A stretch of DNA of 64,000 nucleotides from Streptomyces sp. LHD-70. Lineage in GTDB: Bacteria; Actinomycetota; Actinomycetes; Streptomycetales; Streptomycetaceae. Location: the NCBI RefSeq assembly GCF_031157275.1, contig NZ_JAVIFW010000024.1, positions 54,184 to 118,183 on the forward strand, in the 5' to 3' direction. Below the pieces are notes generated by a model that ran no database searches, was not told the origin of the DNA, and saw only the letters and a list, made by a program, of their open reading frames with translations. How positions within the stretch are numbered: position 1 is the stretch's first letter; each line of letters opens with the position of its first letter. The translations under genes and the position numbers were made by a program. Shown here piece after piece: positions 36,314 through 45,158 of this stretch.

Positions 36314-37773
36314 TGACCTCAGTAGCAGCCTCTGCCTCCGCTTCTGCCTCCGCCGTGGCGACGCGGTTTCCGCCCGGCTTTCTGTGGGGCGCCGCGACCG
36401 CCGCGTACCAGATCGAGGGGGCCGTTCAGGAGGGCGGCCGGACGCCGTCGATCTGGGACACCTTCAGCCGTACGCCGGGAAAAGTGCTCGGCGGCGACAC
36501 CGGGGACGTGGCCTGCGACCACTTTCACCGCTGGCGCGAGGACGTCCGGCTGATGGCCGAACTCGGCCTGGGCGCCTACCGGTTCTCGGTGTCCTGGCCG
36601 CGCGTGCAGCCCACCGGCCGCGGCCCCGCCGTGCAGCGCGGCCTCGACTTCTACCGCGAGCTCGTCGACGAGCTGCTCGCCCACGGCATCCAGCCGATGG
36701 CCACCCTCTACCACTGGGACCTGCCGCAGGACCTGGAGACGTCCTTCCCCAGCGGCTCGGCCGCGGGCGGCGGCTGGCCGGAGCGGGACACGGCGTACCG
36801 CTTCGCCGAGTACGCGGGGATCGTGGCCGAGGCGCTCGGCGACCGGGTCGAGCGGTGGACGACGCTCAACGAGCCGTGGTGCAGCGCGTTTCTGGGGTAC
36901 GGCTCCGGGGTGCACGCGCCGGGGCGCACCGACCCGGTCGCCGCGCTGCGGGCGGCGCACCACCTGAACCTCGCGCACGGGCTCGGCGCGCAGGCGTTGC
37001 GCGCCGCGCTGCCCGCGCGGGCGCAGGTCGGGATCTGCCTCAACCCGAGCGCGGTGCGCGCGCGGACGGACGCGCCGGAGGACCTGGACGCGCGCCGGCG
37101 CATCGACGCGCTCGCCAACCGGGTGTTCACGGGGCCGCTCCTGAAGGGCGCGTACCCCGCCGATCTGCTCGCGGACACGGCGGGCCTGACGGACTGGTCC
37201 TTCGTTCGACCGGACGACCTCGCGGAGATCCGGCAGCCGCTGGACTTCCTCGGCATCAACTACTACACGCCCGCCGTGGTCTCCGCCGCCGCGGATCCTT
37301 CGGTGCCGCGCCGCGACGGGCACAACGCGAGCGAGCACTCGCCCTGGCCGGGCGCGGACGGGGTGGCCTTCCACCGCGTGCCGGGTGAACTCACCGCCAT
37401 GGACTGGGCGGTGGACCCGAGCGGACTGGTCGACCTGCTCACCCGGTACACCGCGGAGGCCCCCGGGGTCCCGCTCTACGTCACCGAGAACGGCGCGGCC
37501 TACGACGACCGGCCGGACGCGGAGGGCCGGGTCCACGACCCGGACCGCATCCGCTACCTGCACGCCCACCTGTCGGCGGTGCACGAGGCCCTGCGTGCGG
37601 GCGCGGACGTGCGCGGCTATTTCCTGTGGTCGCTCCTCGACAACTTCGAGTGGGCGTACGGCTACAGCAAGCGGTTCGGGGCGGTGTACGTGGACTTCGC
37701 GTCGCAGGCGCGGACGTTGAAGTCGAGTGCGCGGTGGTATGCGGAGGTTGCGGCGAGCGGTCGTCTGCCTTGA
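36313..37773 (+). CDS. bglC: Beta-glucosidase, GH1 (cellobiase)
   Basis: Hydrolyses imported cellobiose to glucose in the cytoplasm. The 486-residue enzyme begins with an Ala/Ser-rich tail, then FPPGFLWGAATAAYQIEGA of GH1. The acid/base Glu187 is in TTLNEPW and the nucleophile Glu392 in YVTENGAAY; the C-terminal sugar-binding segment is WSLLDNFEWAYGYSKRFG. The GTG start coincides with the end of a CebR box whose GGGAG also acts as a Shine-Dalgarno. By analogy with S. scabies, turnover of cellobiose by BglC resets CebR. Confidence 0.95.
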   Translation: MTSVAASASASASAVATRFPPGFLWGAATAAYQIEGAVQEGGRTPSIWDTFSRTPGKVLGGDTGDVACDHFHRWREDVRLMAELGLGAYRFSVSWPRVQPTGRGPAVQRGLDFYRELVDELLAHGIQPMATLYHWDLPQDLETSFPSGSAAGGGWPERDTAYRFAEYAGIVAEALGDRVERWTTLNEPWCSAFLGYGSGVHAPGRTDPVAALRAAHHLNLAHGLGAQALRAALPARAQVGICLNPSAVRARTDAPEDLDARRRIDALANRVFTGPLLKGAYPADLLADTAGLTDWSFVRPDDLAEIRQPLDFLGINYYTPAVVSAAADPSVPRRDGHNASEHSPWPGADGVAFHRVPGELTAMDWAVDPSGLVDLLTRYTAEAPGVPLYVTENGAAYDDRPDAEGRVHDPDRIRYLHAHLSAVHEALRAGADVRGYFLWSLLDNFEWAYGYSKRFGAVYVDFASQARTLKSSARWYAEVAASGRLP

Positions 37774-37817
37774 TTTTTCCCCTACCCGCCCCTTCCCGAA
37801 AGTCCTGCCGGACGGGC

Positions 37818-37868
37818 CTCCTCAAGCGCCGGAGGGGCTAAAAGATAGCCCCTCCGGCGATTGAGGAG
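37818..37868. terminator. Bidirectional terminator between bglC and chitinase
   Basis: Perfect 14-bp stem CGCCGGAGGGGCTA / TAGCCCCTCCGGCG around AAAGA, extended past one mismatch by CTCCTCAA/TTGAGGAG. It lies between convergent genes and uses the same repeat modules found at 44937 and 56487. Confidence 0.93.
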
Positions 37869-37895
37869 CGGGGGTCCGGGGGCGGGGTGGGGGGG

Positions 37896-38930
37896 CTAGG
37901 AGTACGCGCCGAGTGCCTTCGTGAAGTCCAGCGGCTGCTGGTCGATGGAGGAGCAGGTCGGGGAGACCTCCGTCGAGCCACCCTCGCAGGCCTTGTCCCG
38001 GGTCGAGGACCACATCGACAGCCACCCGAGCTTCTTCTCCTGCGCGAACTCGACGAGCTGCTTCGCGTCGTCCCGCTTGAAGATCTCCGTCGTGACGTCG
38101 TTGACGCCGATCATCGGGGTGACGGCGACCGTCCGCCAGGCCTCCGCGTCCGAGAGCCCGAGCGCGGACTTGAGCTGGCCCTGGGTCGCGGTGGCGGCCT
38201 GGATCGCGTACTCGCCCATGTCGTCGCTGTAGGCGGGCCCGTAGTCCATCGCCATGATGTTGACGGCGTTCACGTGCACGCCGTTCTTCTTCGCGTCCTC
38301 GACCAGCGCGACGCCCGGCTGAGTCAGACCCTCGGGCATCACGGGCAGCGTGAACGAGACGTCCAGGCCCGGGTGTTCCTTCTGCAGCGCGGCGATCGCC
38401 TGGGCGCGGCGGGTGTTGGCCTCGGTGTCGGGCAGGGCGGCGCCCTCGATGTCGAAGTCGACCTTCTTCAGGTCGTACGCCTCGACGACCTTGCCGTACG
38501 CCGCCGCCAGCTCCTCGGCGGAGGAGCAGTTAAGGGCCAGCTCGGAACCGGCCGCGCCGCCGAAGGAGACCCGGACGTCGCCGCCCTTCGCGCGCAGGTC
38601 GGCTGTCTGGGCGGCCACCGGGTCGTCGCCGAGGGCCGTCTTGCCGCCCCACAGCGGCTCGCAGCCGCCGCCGGAGGTGATGAAGGCCAGGTTGAACTCC
38701 TTCACGCCGGTCTTCTCGGCGGTGTCGACCAGGTCGTACGCGGGGGCGAGCGAGGTGTCGACGAAGGGCGCGAAGCGGGCGGTCTCGGCCTCCGCCTGTG
38801 CGCTCGGGGCGACCTTGTCGGCCATCGCGGAACCCGAGAACGCGAACGCGGCACCCCCGGCGACCGCCGCCGCGCAGAGCGCGCCGATCGCCTTGGTCCT
38901 GCCGCTGATCCTGCGCCGATGCGTGCTCAT
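37896..38930 (-). CDS. Secreted GH18 chitinase-like protein
   Basis: Extracellular family 18 glycosyl hydrolase, 344 residues. A signal peptide (TKAIGALCAAAVAGGAAFAF...AMA) is followed by a single catalytic barrel with no separate chitin-binding domain. The active-site strand reads VDFDIEG, giving the DxDxE core with Glu at about residue 162; the first Asp of the longer DxxDxDxE motif is Lys. SFGGAAGSELALNC is the second barrel motif. ATG 38930 is chosen for its signal peptide and AGAGGCAGG ahead; an ORF extension upstream is not convincing. Confidence 0.88.
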   Translation of the reverse strand: MSTHRRRISGRTKAIGALCAAAVAGGAAFAFSGSAMADKVAPSAQAEAETARFAPFVDTSLAPAYDLVDTAEKTGVKEFNLAFITSGGGCEPLWGGKTALGDDPVAAQTADLRAKGGDVRVSFGGAAGSELALNCSSAEELAAAYGKVVEAYDLKKVDFDIEGAALPDTEANTRRAQAIAALQKEHPGLDVSFTLPVMPEGLTQPGVALVEDAKKNGVHVNAVNIMAMDYGPAYSDDMGEYAIQAATATQGQLKSALGLSDAEAWRTVAVTPMIGVNDVTTEIFKRDDAKQLVEFAQEKKLGWLSMWSSTRDKACEGGSTEVSPTCSSIDQQPLDFTKALGAYS

Positions 38931-39088
38931 GAACGTGCCTGCCTCTGCTGTACGGGGGTGCCCGGGGGTGTTACGGGCTTGGGGGTGCGGCAGCACGCTA
39001 GCGATCCGGAATCCGACAATCGGCGCGATCCGGGCGGGAGTTGAGGTTCTTAGGGTGCGCTTAAGGAGGTCGAAGGGGGTGGTTAAAG

Positions 39089-39181
39089 GTTCCGGCTACG
39101 CGGGGGTTCCGAACCGGGTGAGAGTTCCGGCTACGCGGGGGTTCCGACTGGGGGAGAGTTCCGGCTACGCGGGCGTGGACG
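39089..39181. repeat. Three ~35-bp tandem repeats at the end of the histidine kinase gene
   Basis: GTTCCGGCTACGCGGGGGTT starts at 39089 and 39124, with a third, shorter copy at 39158. The third copy covers the stop codon of the kinase gene (39165). Confidence 0.85.
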
Positions 39182-40562
39182 TCGGCATCCGCTTGCGGCG
39201 GCGTACCGTCCCCCGGTGCCTGCGGCGGCCCGCGGCCGGGCGGCGGTCGTCGAGCTGTATCCAGATGCGGATCTCCGTACCGCCGAGCACGGAGCTGCCG
39301 ATACGGACATCGCCGCCGGTCGCCTCGGCCATCTGCCGGACGATGTCGAGCCCGAGGCCGGTCGAGCCGACGGTGTCGCCCTTGCCGCTGCCACGGGCGA
39401 GCGCGGCCTCCGGGTCGAGGATGCCGGGGCCCGCGTCGGAGACGAGCACGATCACCGCGTCCTCGGCGCTGTGCACGTCGACCGCGAAGCCGGTGCCCTC
39501 GGGCGTGTGCCGGAAGACGTTGCCGAGCAGCGCGTCCAGAGAGGCGGTCAGGTCGGGGCGGGCCACCGGCACGTGCACGGGCGCGTCCACCCCGGCGACC
39601 CGTACCTTGCGCGCCTCGTCCTCGGCGAGCGCCGACCAGAACGCCATCCGCTCCCGGATCACCTCGGCCGCGTCGCAGCCCGCGCCGGGCCCCCCGGCCA
39701 CGGGGACGGGCTTGGCCTCGCGCGCGGTGCGGATGATCGCGTCGACCTCGGACTCCAGCTGCTCGACGGCCGCCCGGGTCTGGTCGGCGGCCGGGCCCTC
39801 GCCGAGGGAGGCCGTGTTGAGCCGGAGCACCGTCAGCGGGGTGCGCAGGCGGTGCGACAGGTCGGCGGCCAACTCTCTTTCGTTGGCGAGGAGTTGGACG
39901 ACCTGGTCGGCCATGGAGTTGAAGGCGACGGCGGCCTGCTTCAGCTCGGTCGGCCCTTCCTCGGGCACGCGCGCGGTGAGCTTGCCCTCGCCGAGGTCGT
40001 GCGCGGCGCCCGCGAGCCGTTTGGCGGGCTGGATGAGTCGTACGCCGAGCCGGTCCGCGACCGCCACCGAGCCGATGACGAGCGCGACACCGACACCCGC
40101 GAGCACCAGCCAGGCCGTGGCGACCCCGTTGCTCAACTCGCCCTCGGGCACGAAGACCTCGACGATCGCGATCTCGCCGGAGCCGAGCGCGGTGGGCTGG
40201 AGCAGCGCCTTGCCGTCGGGGGCGTCCGCGATGGAGGGGCTGGCGATCTCCCGGGTGCGGTCCAGGTCGGCCTGGGCGGCCCGGCGCCTGCCGACTTCAA
40301 GCGCCGGGTCGTCACCGACGGCCGGGATGTGCACGGCCATCTTCCCGGCGGCGCCCGCCTGGGTGGAGGCGACGGCGCGGGTGAGCTGGTCGCGGTCGGT
40401 GGTGATGGAGAGGGTGGGGCCGATGGCGGCGGCCTGGCGCTCGGCGTTGGAGTAGGCCCGGTCGGCGGCCATCTCCTTGATCACCAGGCCGAGCGGCACC
40501 GCGAAGGCGACGACGACCATCGTGGTGACGGCCAGGCACACCTTGACCAGGGCCCATCTCAC
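39165..40562 (-). CDS. Two-component sensor histidine kinase
   Basis: Membrane sensor of 465 residues. One helix near the N terminus (CLAVTTMVVVAFAVPLGLVI) and another near 150-170 (ATAWLVLAGVGVALVIGSV) enclose an extracellular sensor domain of about 120 residues. A HAMP linker (RLIQPAKRLAGAAHDLGEG) leads to the dimerisation helix with His237 in ADLSHRLRTPLT, then the HATPase domain (GNVFRHTPEGTG, VSDAGPGILD, GLGLDIVRQM). The GTG start overlaps the response-regulator stop. The last 30 residues are basic and partly coded by a tandem repeat. Ligand unknown. Confidence 0.92.
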   Translation of the reverse strand: MRWALVKVCLAVTTMVVVAFAVPLGLVIKEMAADRAYSNAERQAAAIGPTLSITTDRDQLTRAVASTQAGAAGKMAVHIPAVGDDPALEVGRRRAAQADLDRTREIASPSIADAPDGKALLQPTALGSGEIAIVEVFVPEGELSNGVATAWLVLAGVGVALVIGSVAVADRLGVRLIQPAKRLAGAAHDLGEGKLTARVPEEGPTELKQAAVAFNSMADQVVQLLANERELAADLSHRLRTPLTVLRLNTASLGEGPAADQTRAAVEQLESEVDAIIRTAREAKPVPVAGGPGAGCDAAEVIRERMAFWSALAEDEARKVRVAGVDAPVHVPVARPDLTASLDALLGNVFRHTPEGTGFAVDVHSAEDAVIVLVSDAGPGILDPEAALARGSGKGDTVGSTGLGLDIVRQMAEATGGDVRIGSSVLGGTEIRIWIQLDDRRPAAGRRRHRGTVRRRKRMPTSTPA

Positions 40563-41293
40563 TGCGGGGGCTCAAGGCCGGCCTGCGGAGGCTCAAGCCC
40601 GACCGGCGGGGGCTCCAGCTTGACGCCGACGCCGCGGAGCGTGTGCAGATACCGCGGCCGCGCCGCCGTCTCCCCCAACTTCCGCCGCAGCCACGAGAGA
40701 TGGACGTCGATGGTCTGGTCGTCCCCGTACGACTGCTGCCAGACCTCGGCGAGGAGTTCCTTGCGGGGTACGACGACGCCGGGGCGGCCCGCGAGGAACG
40801 TGAGCAGGTCGAACTCGCGCCGGGTGAGATCGAGCGTGGCCCCGTCGAGTTCGGCCTGGCGGCGCAACGGGTCGATGGCGAGCCCACCGACCCGGATGAC
40901 GCGCGACAGCGGGGCCTCGGCGGCGCCCCCGGATCCGGAGCGGCGGAGCACGGCCGCCATCCGGGCGGAGAGGTGCTCGACGGAGAACGGCTTGGTGAGG
41001 TAGTCGTCGGCGCCGTCGTTGAGGAGCCGGACGATCTCGGTCTCGTCGTCCCTCGCCGTGGCGATGATCACGGGTACGTCGGTGATGCCGCGGAGCATCT
41101 TCAGCGCCTCGGAGCCGTCCAGATCGGGCAGACCGAGGTCGAGGATCACCACGTCAAAGCGGACATGGGCGACCTCGCGCAGCGCCTCCAGGGCCGTGCC
41201 GACGCTCCGTACGGTGTGGGAGGCATCGGTCAGGTGCCGGATGAGGGCGGAGCGCACGAACTGGTCGTCCTCGACGACGAGCACACTTGCCAT
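40559..41293 (-). CDS. OmpR/PhoB-family response regulator
   Basis: A 244-residue DNA-binding regulator. Receiver domain with VVEDDQFVRSAL, phospho-acceptor Asp52 in VVILDLGLPD, Thr in IATARDD and Lys in YLTKPFS; winged-helix output domain with LTRREFDLLTFLAGRPG and TIDVHLSWLRRKLGE. The C terminus ends in a triple GLEPPQ-type repeat encoded by repeated CTCAAGCC units. ATG 41293 is chosen over GTG 41302. It is first gene of the two-component operon and divergent from the secreted protein at 41383. Confidence 0.93.
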   Translation of the reverse strand: MASVLVVEDDQFVRSALIRHLTDASHTVRSVGTALEALREVAHVRFDVVILDLGLPDLDGSEALKMLRGITDVPVIIATARDDETEIVRLLNDGADDYLTKPFSVEHLSARMAAVLRRSGSGGAAEAPLSRVIRVGGLAIDPLRRQAELDGATLDLTRREFDLLTFLAGRPGVVVPRKELLAEVWQQSYGDDQTIDVHLSWLRRKLGETAARPRYLHTLRGVGVKLEPPPVGLEPPQAGLEPPQ

Positions 41294-41382
41294 GGGCGGC
41301 ACCGTACGCCATGCGAGGGACGGCGGTCACGGGCCGAAGGGCCCGGGACAGGGCCCTGGCCCATGGGGCAGTATGGCCCGCG

Positions 41383-41925
41383 ATGCGGCAACGAGGACTC
41401 GTACACGGCCTGGCGTGGATGCTCGCCACTGGGGCGGCGGTCACGCTGTCCTGGTGGGGTGTGCACACGGTGATGTCGGGCACGGCGTACGACCGGCCGG
41501 GGGCCCTGCCCCTCACGGGCACCTCTCAGGACCCACCGCAGGAGGCCCACCCGCAGGCCTCATCCACGCACCGCCCGCGCGAGACCCCGAAGCCGGGCGG
41601 CTCCGGGAAGGCTTCGGCTCCGCCGGAGCGGTCCACGAAGCCGCGCACACCGTCACCGGCCAAGCCCTCGCCCAGCAAGAAGCCCGGCACGGGCTCCCCC
41701 ACGGGCAACGTGAAGTCCTACACGGTCGCGGGCGGCCGGGTCGCCTTCGAGATGGGCTCGAAGTCGGCCGAACTGGTCTCGGCGACGCCGGACTCGGGCT
41801 GGCAGATGCAGGTCTGGAAACAGCCGGAGTGGATCCGCGTCACGTTCACCCAGGGCGGCCGCGAGGTCTCGGTGTTCTGCACGTGGCACGACCATGCGCC
41901 GAGCGTCGAGGTGGACGAGCGCTGA
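41383..41925 (+). CDS. Conserved exported protein with Pro/Ser/Lys-rich linker
   Basis: A 180-residue protein with one N-terminal hydrophobic segment (GLAWMLATGAAVTLSWWGV), a long linker rich in Pro, Ser and Lys (RTPSPAKPSPSKKPGTGSP) and a small C-terminal beta-rich domain (VKSYTVAGGRVAFEMGSKSA ... WIRVTFTQGGREVSVFCTWH). It is probably membrane-anchored with the globular domain outside the cell. It is divergent from the response regulator with only 89 nt between them, so it is a likely target or accessory of that system; function unknown. Confidence 0.75.
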   Translation: MRQRGLVHGLAWMLATGAAVTLSWWGVHTVMSGTAYDRPGALPLTGTSQDPPQEAHPQASSTHRPRETPKPGGSGKASAPPERSTKPRTPSPAKPSPSKKPGTGSPTGNVKSYTVAGGRVAFEMGSKSAELVSATPDSGWQMQVWKQPEWIRVTFTQGGREVSVFCTWHDHAPSVEVDER

Positions 41926-41952
41926 TTTTCCCCCGCCCCACCCCTCCCCGCC

Positions 41953-42804
41953 CTAGCGGAACACCCCCGGCGGCGGTGCCGGTGACGCCGATGCGGTCGC
42001 GTCCGTGACAGGCACCGCACCGCCCGTGAAATCCACAAGCGCCGCCCCCGACTCCACCCGCCCCGGATGCGGATCCCCCGCAATCCGCCGGGTCAGCTCG
42101 GCAACGGGCAGTACCCGGTCCGAGGCCAGCAGCACCGCGTTGCCGAACCGCTTGCCGCGCAGCACAGCCGGGTCGGCGGCGAGCGCCAGCTCGGGGAAGA
42201 GCCCGGCCGCGGTGGCGATCTGCCGGCGCAGATGCGCGAGCGGCGGCCCGTCGGCGAGGTTCGCGGCGTAGTGCCCGCCGGGCGCGAGGGCACGGCGTAC
42301 GTCCGTGAGGAACTCGGCGCTCGTCAGGTGCGCCGGTGTGCGGGCGGCGCTGAAGACGTCGGCGATGACCAGGTCGGCCCAGCCGTCGGGGATCTTGGCG
42401 AGCCCTTCGCGCGCGTCGACGGACCGCACCCGCACCCGCGCCTGCGGGTCCAACGGCAGCTCGCGGCGGACGAGTTGGACGAGCGCGGCGTCCCGCTCGA
42501 CGACCTGCTGGGTGGAGCGGGGCCGGGTCGCCGCGACGTACCGGGCGAGCGTGAAGGCGCCACCGCCGAGGTGCACGGCACGCACGGGCCGGCCGGCGGG
42601 GGCGATCAGATCGACGAAGTGGCCGAGCCGACGCTGGTACGCGAAGTCGAGGTGAGCGGGGTCGTCGAGGTCGACGTGGGACTGCGGTGCGCCGTCGACG
42701 AGCAGCGTCCACGCGCGCGTGCGGTCCGGGTCCGGGATGAGCTCGGCCAGTCCGCCGTCCACCTCTTCGACGACGGCTTCCGCGTCGCGCTTCCTTCTGG
42801 CCAT
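41953..42804 (-). CDS. Spermidine-synthase-like methyltransferase-fold protein
   Basis: A 283-residue Rossmann-fold protein. VRAVHLGGGAFTLARYVAAT corresponds to the SAM/dcSAM-binding loop, QQVVERDAALVQLVRRELPL to the acidic strand-2 motif, VRVRSVDAREGLAK and DLVIADVFSA to the active-site region. Spermidine synthases have GGGDG and a DxYD-like active site; here the loop is GGGAF and the motif is DVFSA, so polyamine synthesis is doubtful. Bacteria often carry such orphan 'fused MFS/spermidine synthase' relatives. The ATG start is clear (CAT at 42802-42804). Confidence 0.75.
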   Translation of the reverse strand: MARRKRDAEAVVEEVDGGLAELIPDPDRTRAWTLLVDGAPQSHVDLDDPAHLDFAYQRRLGHFVDLIAPAGRPVRAVHLGGGAFTLARYVAATRPRSTQQVVERDAALVQLVRRELPLDPQARVRVRSVDAREGLAKIPDGWADLVIADVFSAARTPAHLTSAEFLTDVRRALAPGGHYAANLADGPPLAHLRRQIATAAGLFPELALAADPAVLRGKRFGNAVLLASDRVLPVAELTRRIAGDPHPGRVESGAALVDFTGGAVPVTDATASASPAPPPGVFR

Positions 42805-42880
42805 CCGTCCATTATCGACGCCCGTACGGATTCCGGCTCGGCGCCCCGTGCCCGTCGCCGCGGAGTACCGCGTAGGGGCC

Positions 42881-43255
42881 TCAACGGCAGCTGTCGGCCG
42901 CCTCGATGAGCCGTGCCGCCTCGCCGAGCGCGGCCCGCAGCAGCGTCGGATCGGTGACGGGTCCGGTGTCGGCGGGCGGGAGGAGCCAGGCCGCCCCGGC
43001 GACCGGCGGCGCGGGGTCGGCGCACCCGAAGGTCTGCGTACAGGCGCTGCCCGGCAGGTCCCAGGCGGCGGCGGTGCCGGGCGGGACCAGGAAGCCGAGG
43101 GTGTCGCAGCTGTTGTCGTGCAGGACCGGGCCGACGGCGGGAGCGGCGCCCCGGCGCAGAATGTCCACGGCCTCCAGGCCCTGGCGCGCGGGGACGGTCA
43201 CCAGGTCGCACAGGTCGCACTCCGAGCCGAGCGGCGGGCCGTACAGCTCCAGCAA
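42881..43255 (-). CDS. Conserved hypothetical protein with paired cysteines
   Basis: A 124-residue protein without a recognised domain. It opens LLELYGPPLGSECDLCDLVT and contains HDNSCDTLGFLVPPGT, SACTQTFGCADPAPP and a final EAADSC. The CxxC near the N terminus, and several other cysteines, suggest metal binding or disulfides. I choose a TTG start at 43255 because GAGGAGGGG is 5 nt upstream and the longer frame before it is repeat-like. The gap 43256-43528 separates it from a divergent regulator. Confidence 0.6.
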   Translation of the reverse strand: MLELYGPPLGSECDLCDLVTVPARQGLEAVDILRRGAAPAVGPVLHDNSCDTLGFLVPPGTAAAWDLPGSACTQTFGCADPAPPVAGAAWLLPPADTGPVTDPTLLRAALGEAARLIEAADSCR

Positions 43256-43410
43256 GGAAACCCCTCCTCGTCCGCGAAGGTGCGGTACAGCCCCTTCTCC
43301 GCATGGTTCAACGCGGCCCGCTGTCAACGGCTACGGCACAACACCGCCTCATCGGATGGCAGTTCATGGCAGATCCGGCGTGAGATTTCCGGTTTGTAGG
43401 CAAACAGTGC

Positions 43411-43435
43411 GTACCGGTCCTGTCACAGCCGGTAC
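43411..43435. promoter_or_regulatory. Inverted repeat upstream of the HTH-TPR regulator
   Basis: GTACCGG (43411-43417) and CCGGTAC (43429-43435) form a 7-bp inverted repeat with 11 nt between, about 100 bp before 43529. It may be an operator; nothing else is apparent in this gap. Confidence 0.3.
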
Positions 43436-43528
43436 TTTCGTGCCCCGTCGGCGCCGGACCGTTTCGCCCCCTACAGGGGGCGGCAACGGCACGCGCTCCG
43501 GCACGAACCGCACGAGAGGGTTTGGCCA

Positions 43529-44929
43529 ATGGCGTCGTCACCGATGACATCGTCAGCGGGGTCTCCCCGGTCGAATCTCGCCTTCCGGCGGCTGCGCGGG
43601 CAGCTGTCGCCGGGCGAGTTCGCGGCCGCGGTGCGCCGGGCCGGCCTGGAGATCGGTGAGCGGGTCGCGTGCGACGCGCGCTACATCGGCCGGGTCGAGG
43701 CAGGCGAGATCCGCTGCCCCAACTACGCGTACGAGCGGGTGTTCCTGCACCTGTTCCCGGGCCGGACGCTGGCCGACCTGGGGTTCGCGCCGCGCGAGTC
43801 GGTACGGGGCCGGGGCGCGCGCGCCAGGACCGGCCCGAGCGCCGGACACCGTGCGGGCCCGTACCCGCACGACCAGCTGAACGCAGAGCATCCGAGCACC
43901 GAGGAGAGCGACGTGCTGCGTCGCGCATTCATGACCGGGAGCACGGCCACCGTGGCCGTCGCCTCCCTGGGGCTCACGGGCCCCCTCAAGTCCGAGGCCG
44001 CCGCGGCGCCCCGCCGGGTCGGCGAGAGCGAGGCCGACGCGGTCGAGGAGGCCGTACGCCGCATCAGGCTGCTCGACGACCGGCACGGCGCCGACGGCCT
44101 GTACCGCAGGGCGTCGGCGCCGCTGCGCAACGCGTTCGCCCTGCTCGACGCGGGCACCGCACGCCGGGCCACATCGGAGCGGCTGCACGCGGGAGCGGGT
44201 GAACTGGCCATCTCCGTAGGCTGGTTGGCGCACGACTCGGGCCGTTTCGACGACGCGCGCTCGCACTACGCGGAGGCGCTCGCGACGGCCCGGATGGCGG
44301 GCGACGCGTCCCTGGAGGCGCACGCCTTCTGCAACATGTCGTTCCTCGCGCGGGACGCGGGCCGGCCACGCGAGGCGGTACGGGCGGCGCAGGCGGCGCA
44401 GCGTTCGGCGCGGGAACGGGGTTCGATGCGGCTGCTCTCGCTGCTCGCGCTGCGCGAGGCGGGGGCGTACGCGCTGCTCGGTGACCGTTCCGGGTGCGAG
44501 CAGGCGCTCGCCCGCGCGCAGGCCCTGTTCAGCCGCGGCGGCACGGACGCGGACCCGGAGTGGATGAGCTTCTACAACGAGGCCGAGCTGGAGGGCCTGG
44601 AGGCGCAGTGCTGGTCGGCGCTCGGCCAGTGGGGGCGCGCCGCCCGGCACGCCCAGCGCGCGGCCCATGTCGCCACCACGCAGACCCCGCACTTCACGCG
44701 GAACATCGCGCTCTACACCGCCGAGGCGGCCGACGACCTGGCGCGCGCGGGGCGCCCGGACGAGGCGGCGGCTGCGGGCGGCCGCGTGCTCGACCTTCTG
44801 GACGAAGTCCAGTCCTCCCGCATCCAGTCGATACTGGCCACCACCGCGCGCGTGCTGCTGCCCCACCGCCGCAACCCCGCGGTCGCGTCTTTCCTCGACC
44901 AGCACGCGAACGTGCCGCGCCAGGCGTGA
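43529..44929 (+). CDS. HTH-TPR transcriptional regulator-like protein
   Basis: A 466-residue protein. Residues 15-85 look like a degenerate XRE-type DNA-binding domain (FRRLRGQLSPGEFAAAVRRA ... YIGRVEAGEIRCPNYAYERV). A Ser/Arg/Pro linker is followed by a hydrophobic stretch starting RRAFMTGSTATVAVASLGLT, then tetratricopeptide-like helical repeats (HYAEALATARMAGDASLEAH; ARDAGRPREAVRAAQAAQRS). This organisation is common among Streptomyces developmental or antibiotic regulators, but I recognise no specific orthologue or ligand. ATG with AGAGGG-like site upstream. Confidence 0.75.
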   Translation: MASSPMTSSAGSPRSNLAFRRLRGQLSPGEFAAAVRRAGLEIGERVACDARYIGRVEAGEIRCPNYAYERVFLHLFPGRTLADLGFAPRESVRGRGARARTGPSAGHRAGPYPHDQLNAEHPSTEESDVLRRAFMTGSTATVAVASLGLTGPLKSEAAAAPRRVGESEADAVEEAVRRIRLLDDRHGADGLYRRASAPLRNAFALLDAGTARRATSERLHAGAGELAISVGWLAHDSGRFDDARSHYAEALATARMAGDASLEAHAFCNMSFLARDAGRPREAVRAAQAAQRSARERGSMRLLSLLALREAGAYALLGDRSGCEQALARAQALFSRGGTDADPEWMSFYNEAELEGLEAQCWSALGQWGRAARHAQRAAHVATTQTPHFTRNIALYTAEAADDLARAGRPDEAAAAGGRVLDLLDEVQSSRIQSILATTARVLLPHRRNPAVASFLDQHANVPRQA

Positions 44930-44935
44930 AAACTC

Positions 44936-45110
44936 AGCCCCTCCGGCGTTTGAGGAGCGGGGTCCGGGGCGGAGCCCCGAAGCTCCGCAGCCACGCGGCG
45001 CCAGCCGCATATCGGACACAGCCGGGAAGGGGCGGGGAGGGGATCAAATCCAGCCCGTCTGGGGGCACCTCCCAGCGGTAGCTGGGGGAGCTTGAGGACG
45101 AGCCCGGAGG
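44936..45110. repeat. Composite dispersed repeat between the regulator and the phosphatase
   Basis: Carries CAGCCCCTCCGGCGTTTGAG, GGGGTCCGGGGCGGAGCCCC, GGGAAGGGGCGGGGAGGGGA and then CAGCCCGTCTGGGGGCACCT with the CTCCCAGC...GCTGGGGGAG hairpin. It lies between convergent genes and probably acts as a terminator both ways. Confidence 0.85.
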
Positions 45111-45158
45111 GCGATCGACGGTGACCGGGCCGACGGTGCGGGACGGGCCCCGTAAGAC

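Noticed and set aside
41953..42804. True spermidine synthase
   Set aside because: The characteristic GGGDG loop and active-site acidic pair are not conserved; only the fold is supported.
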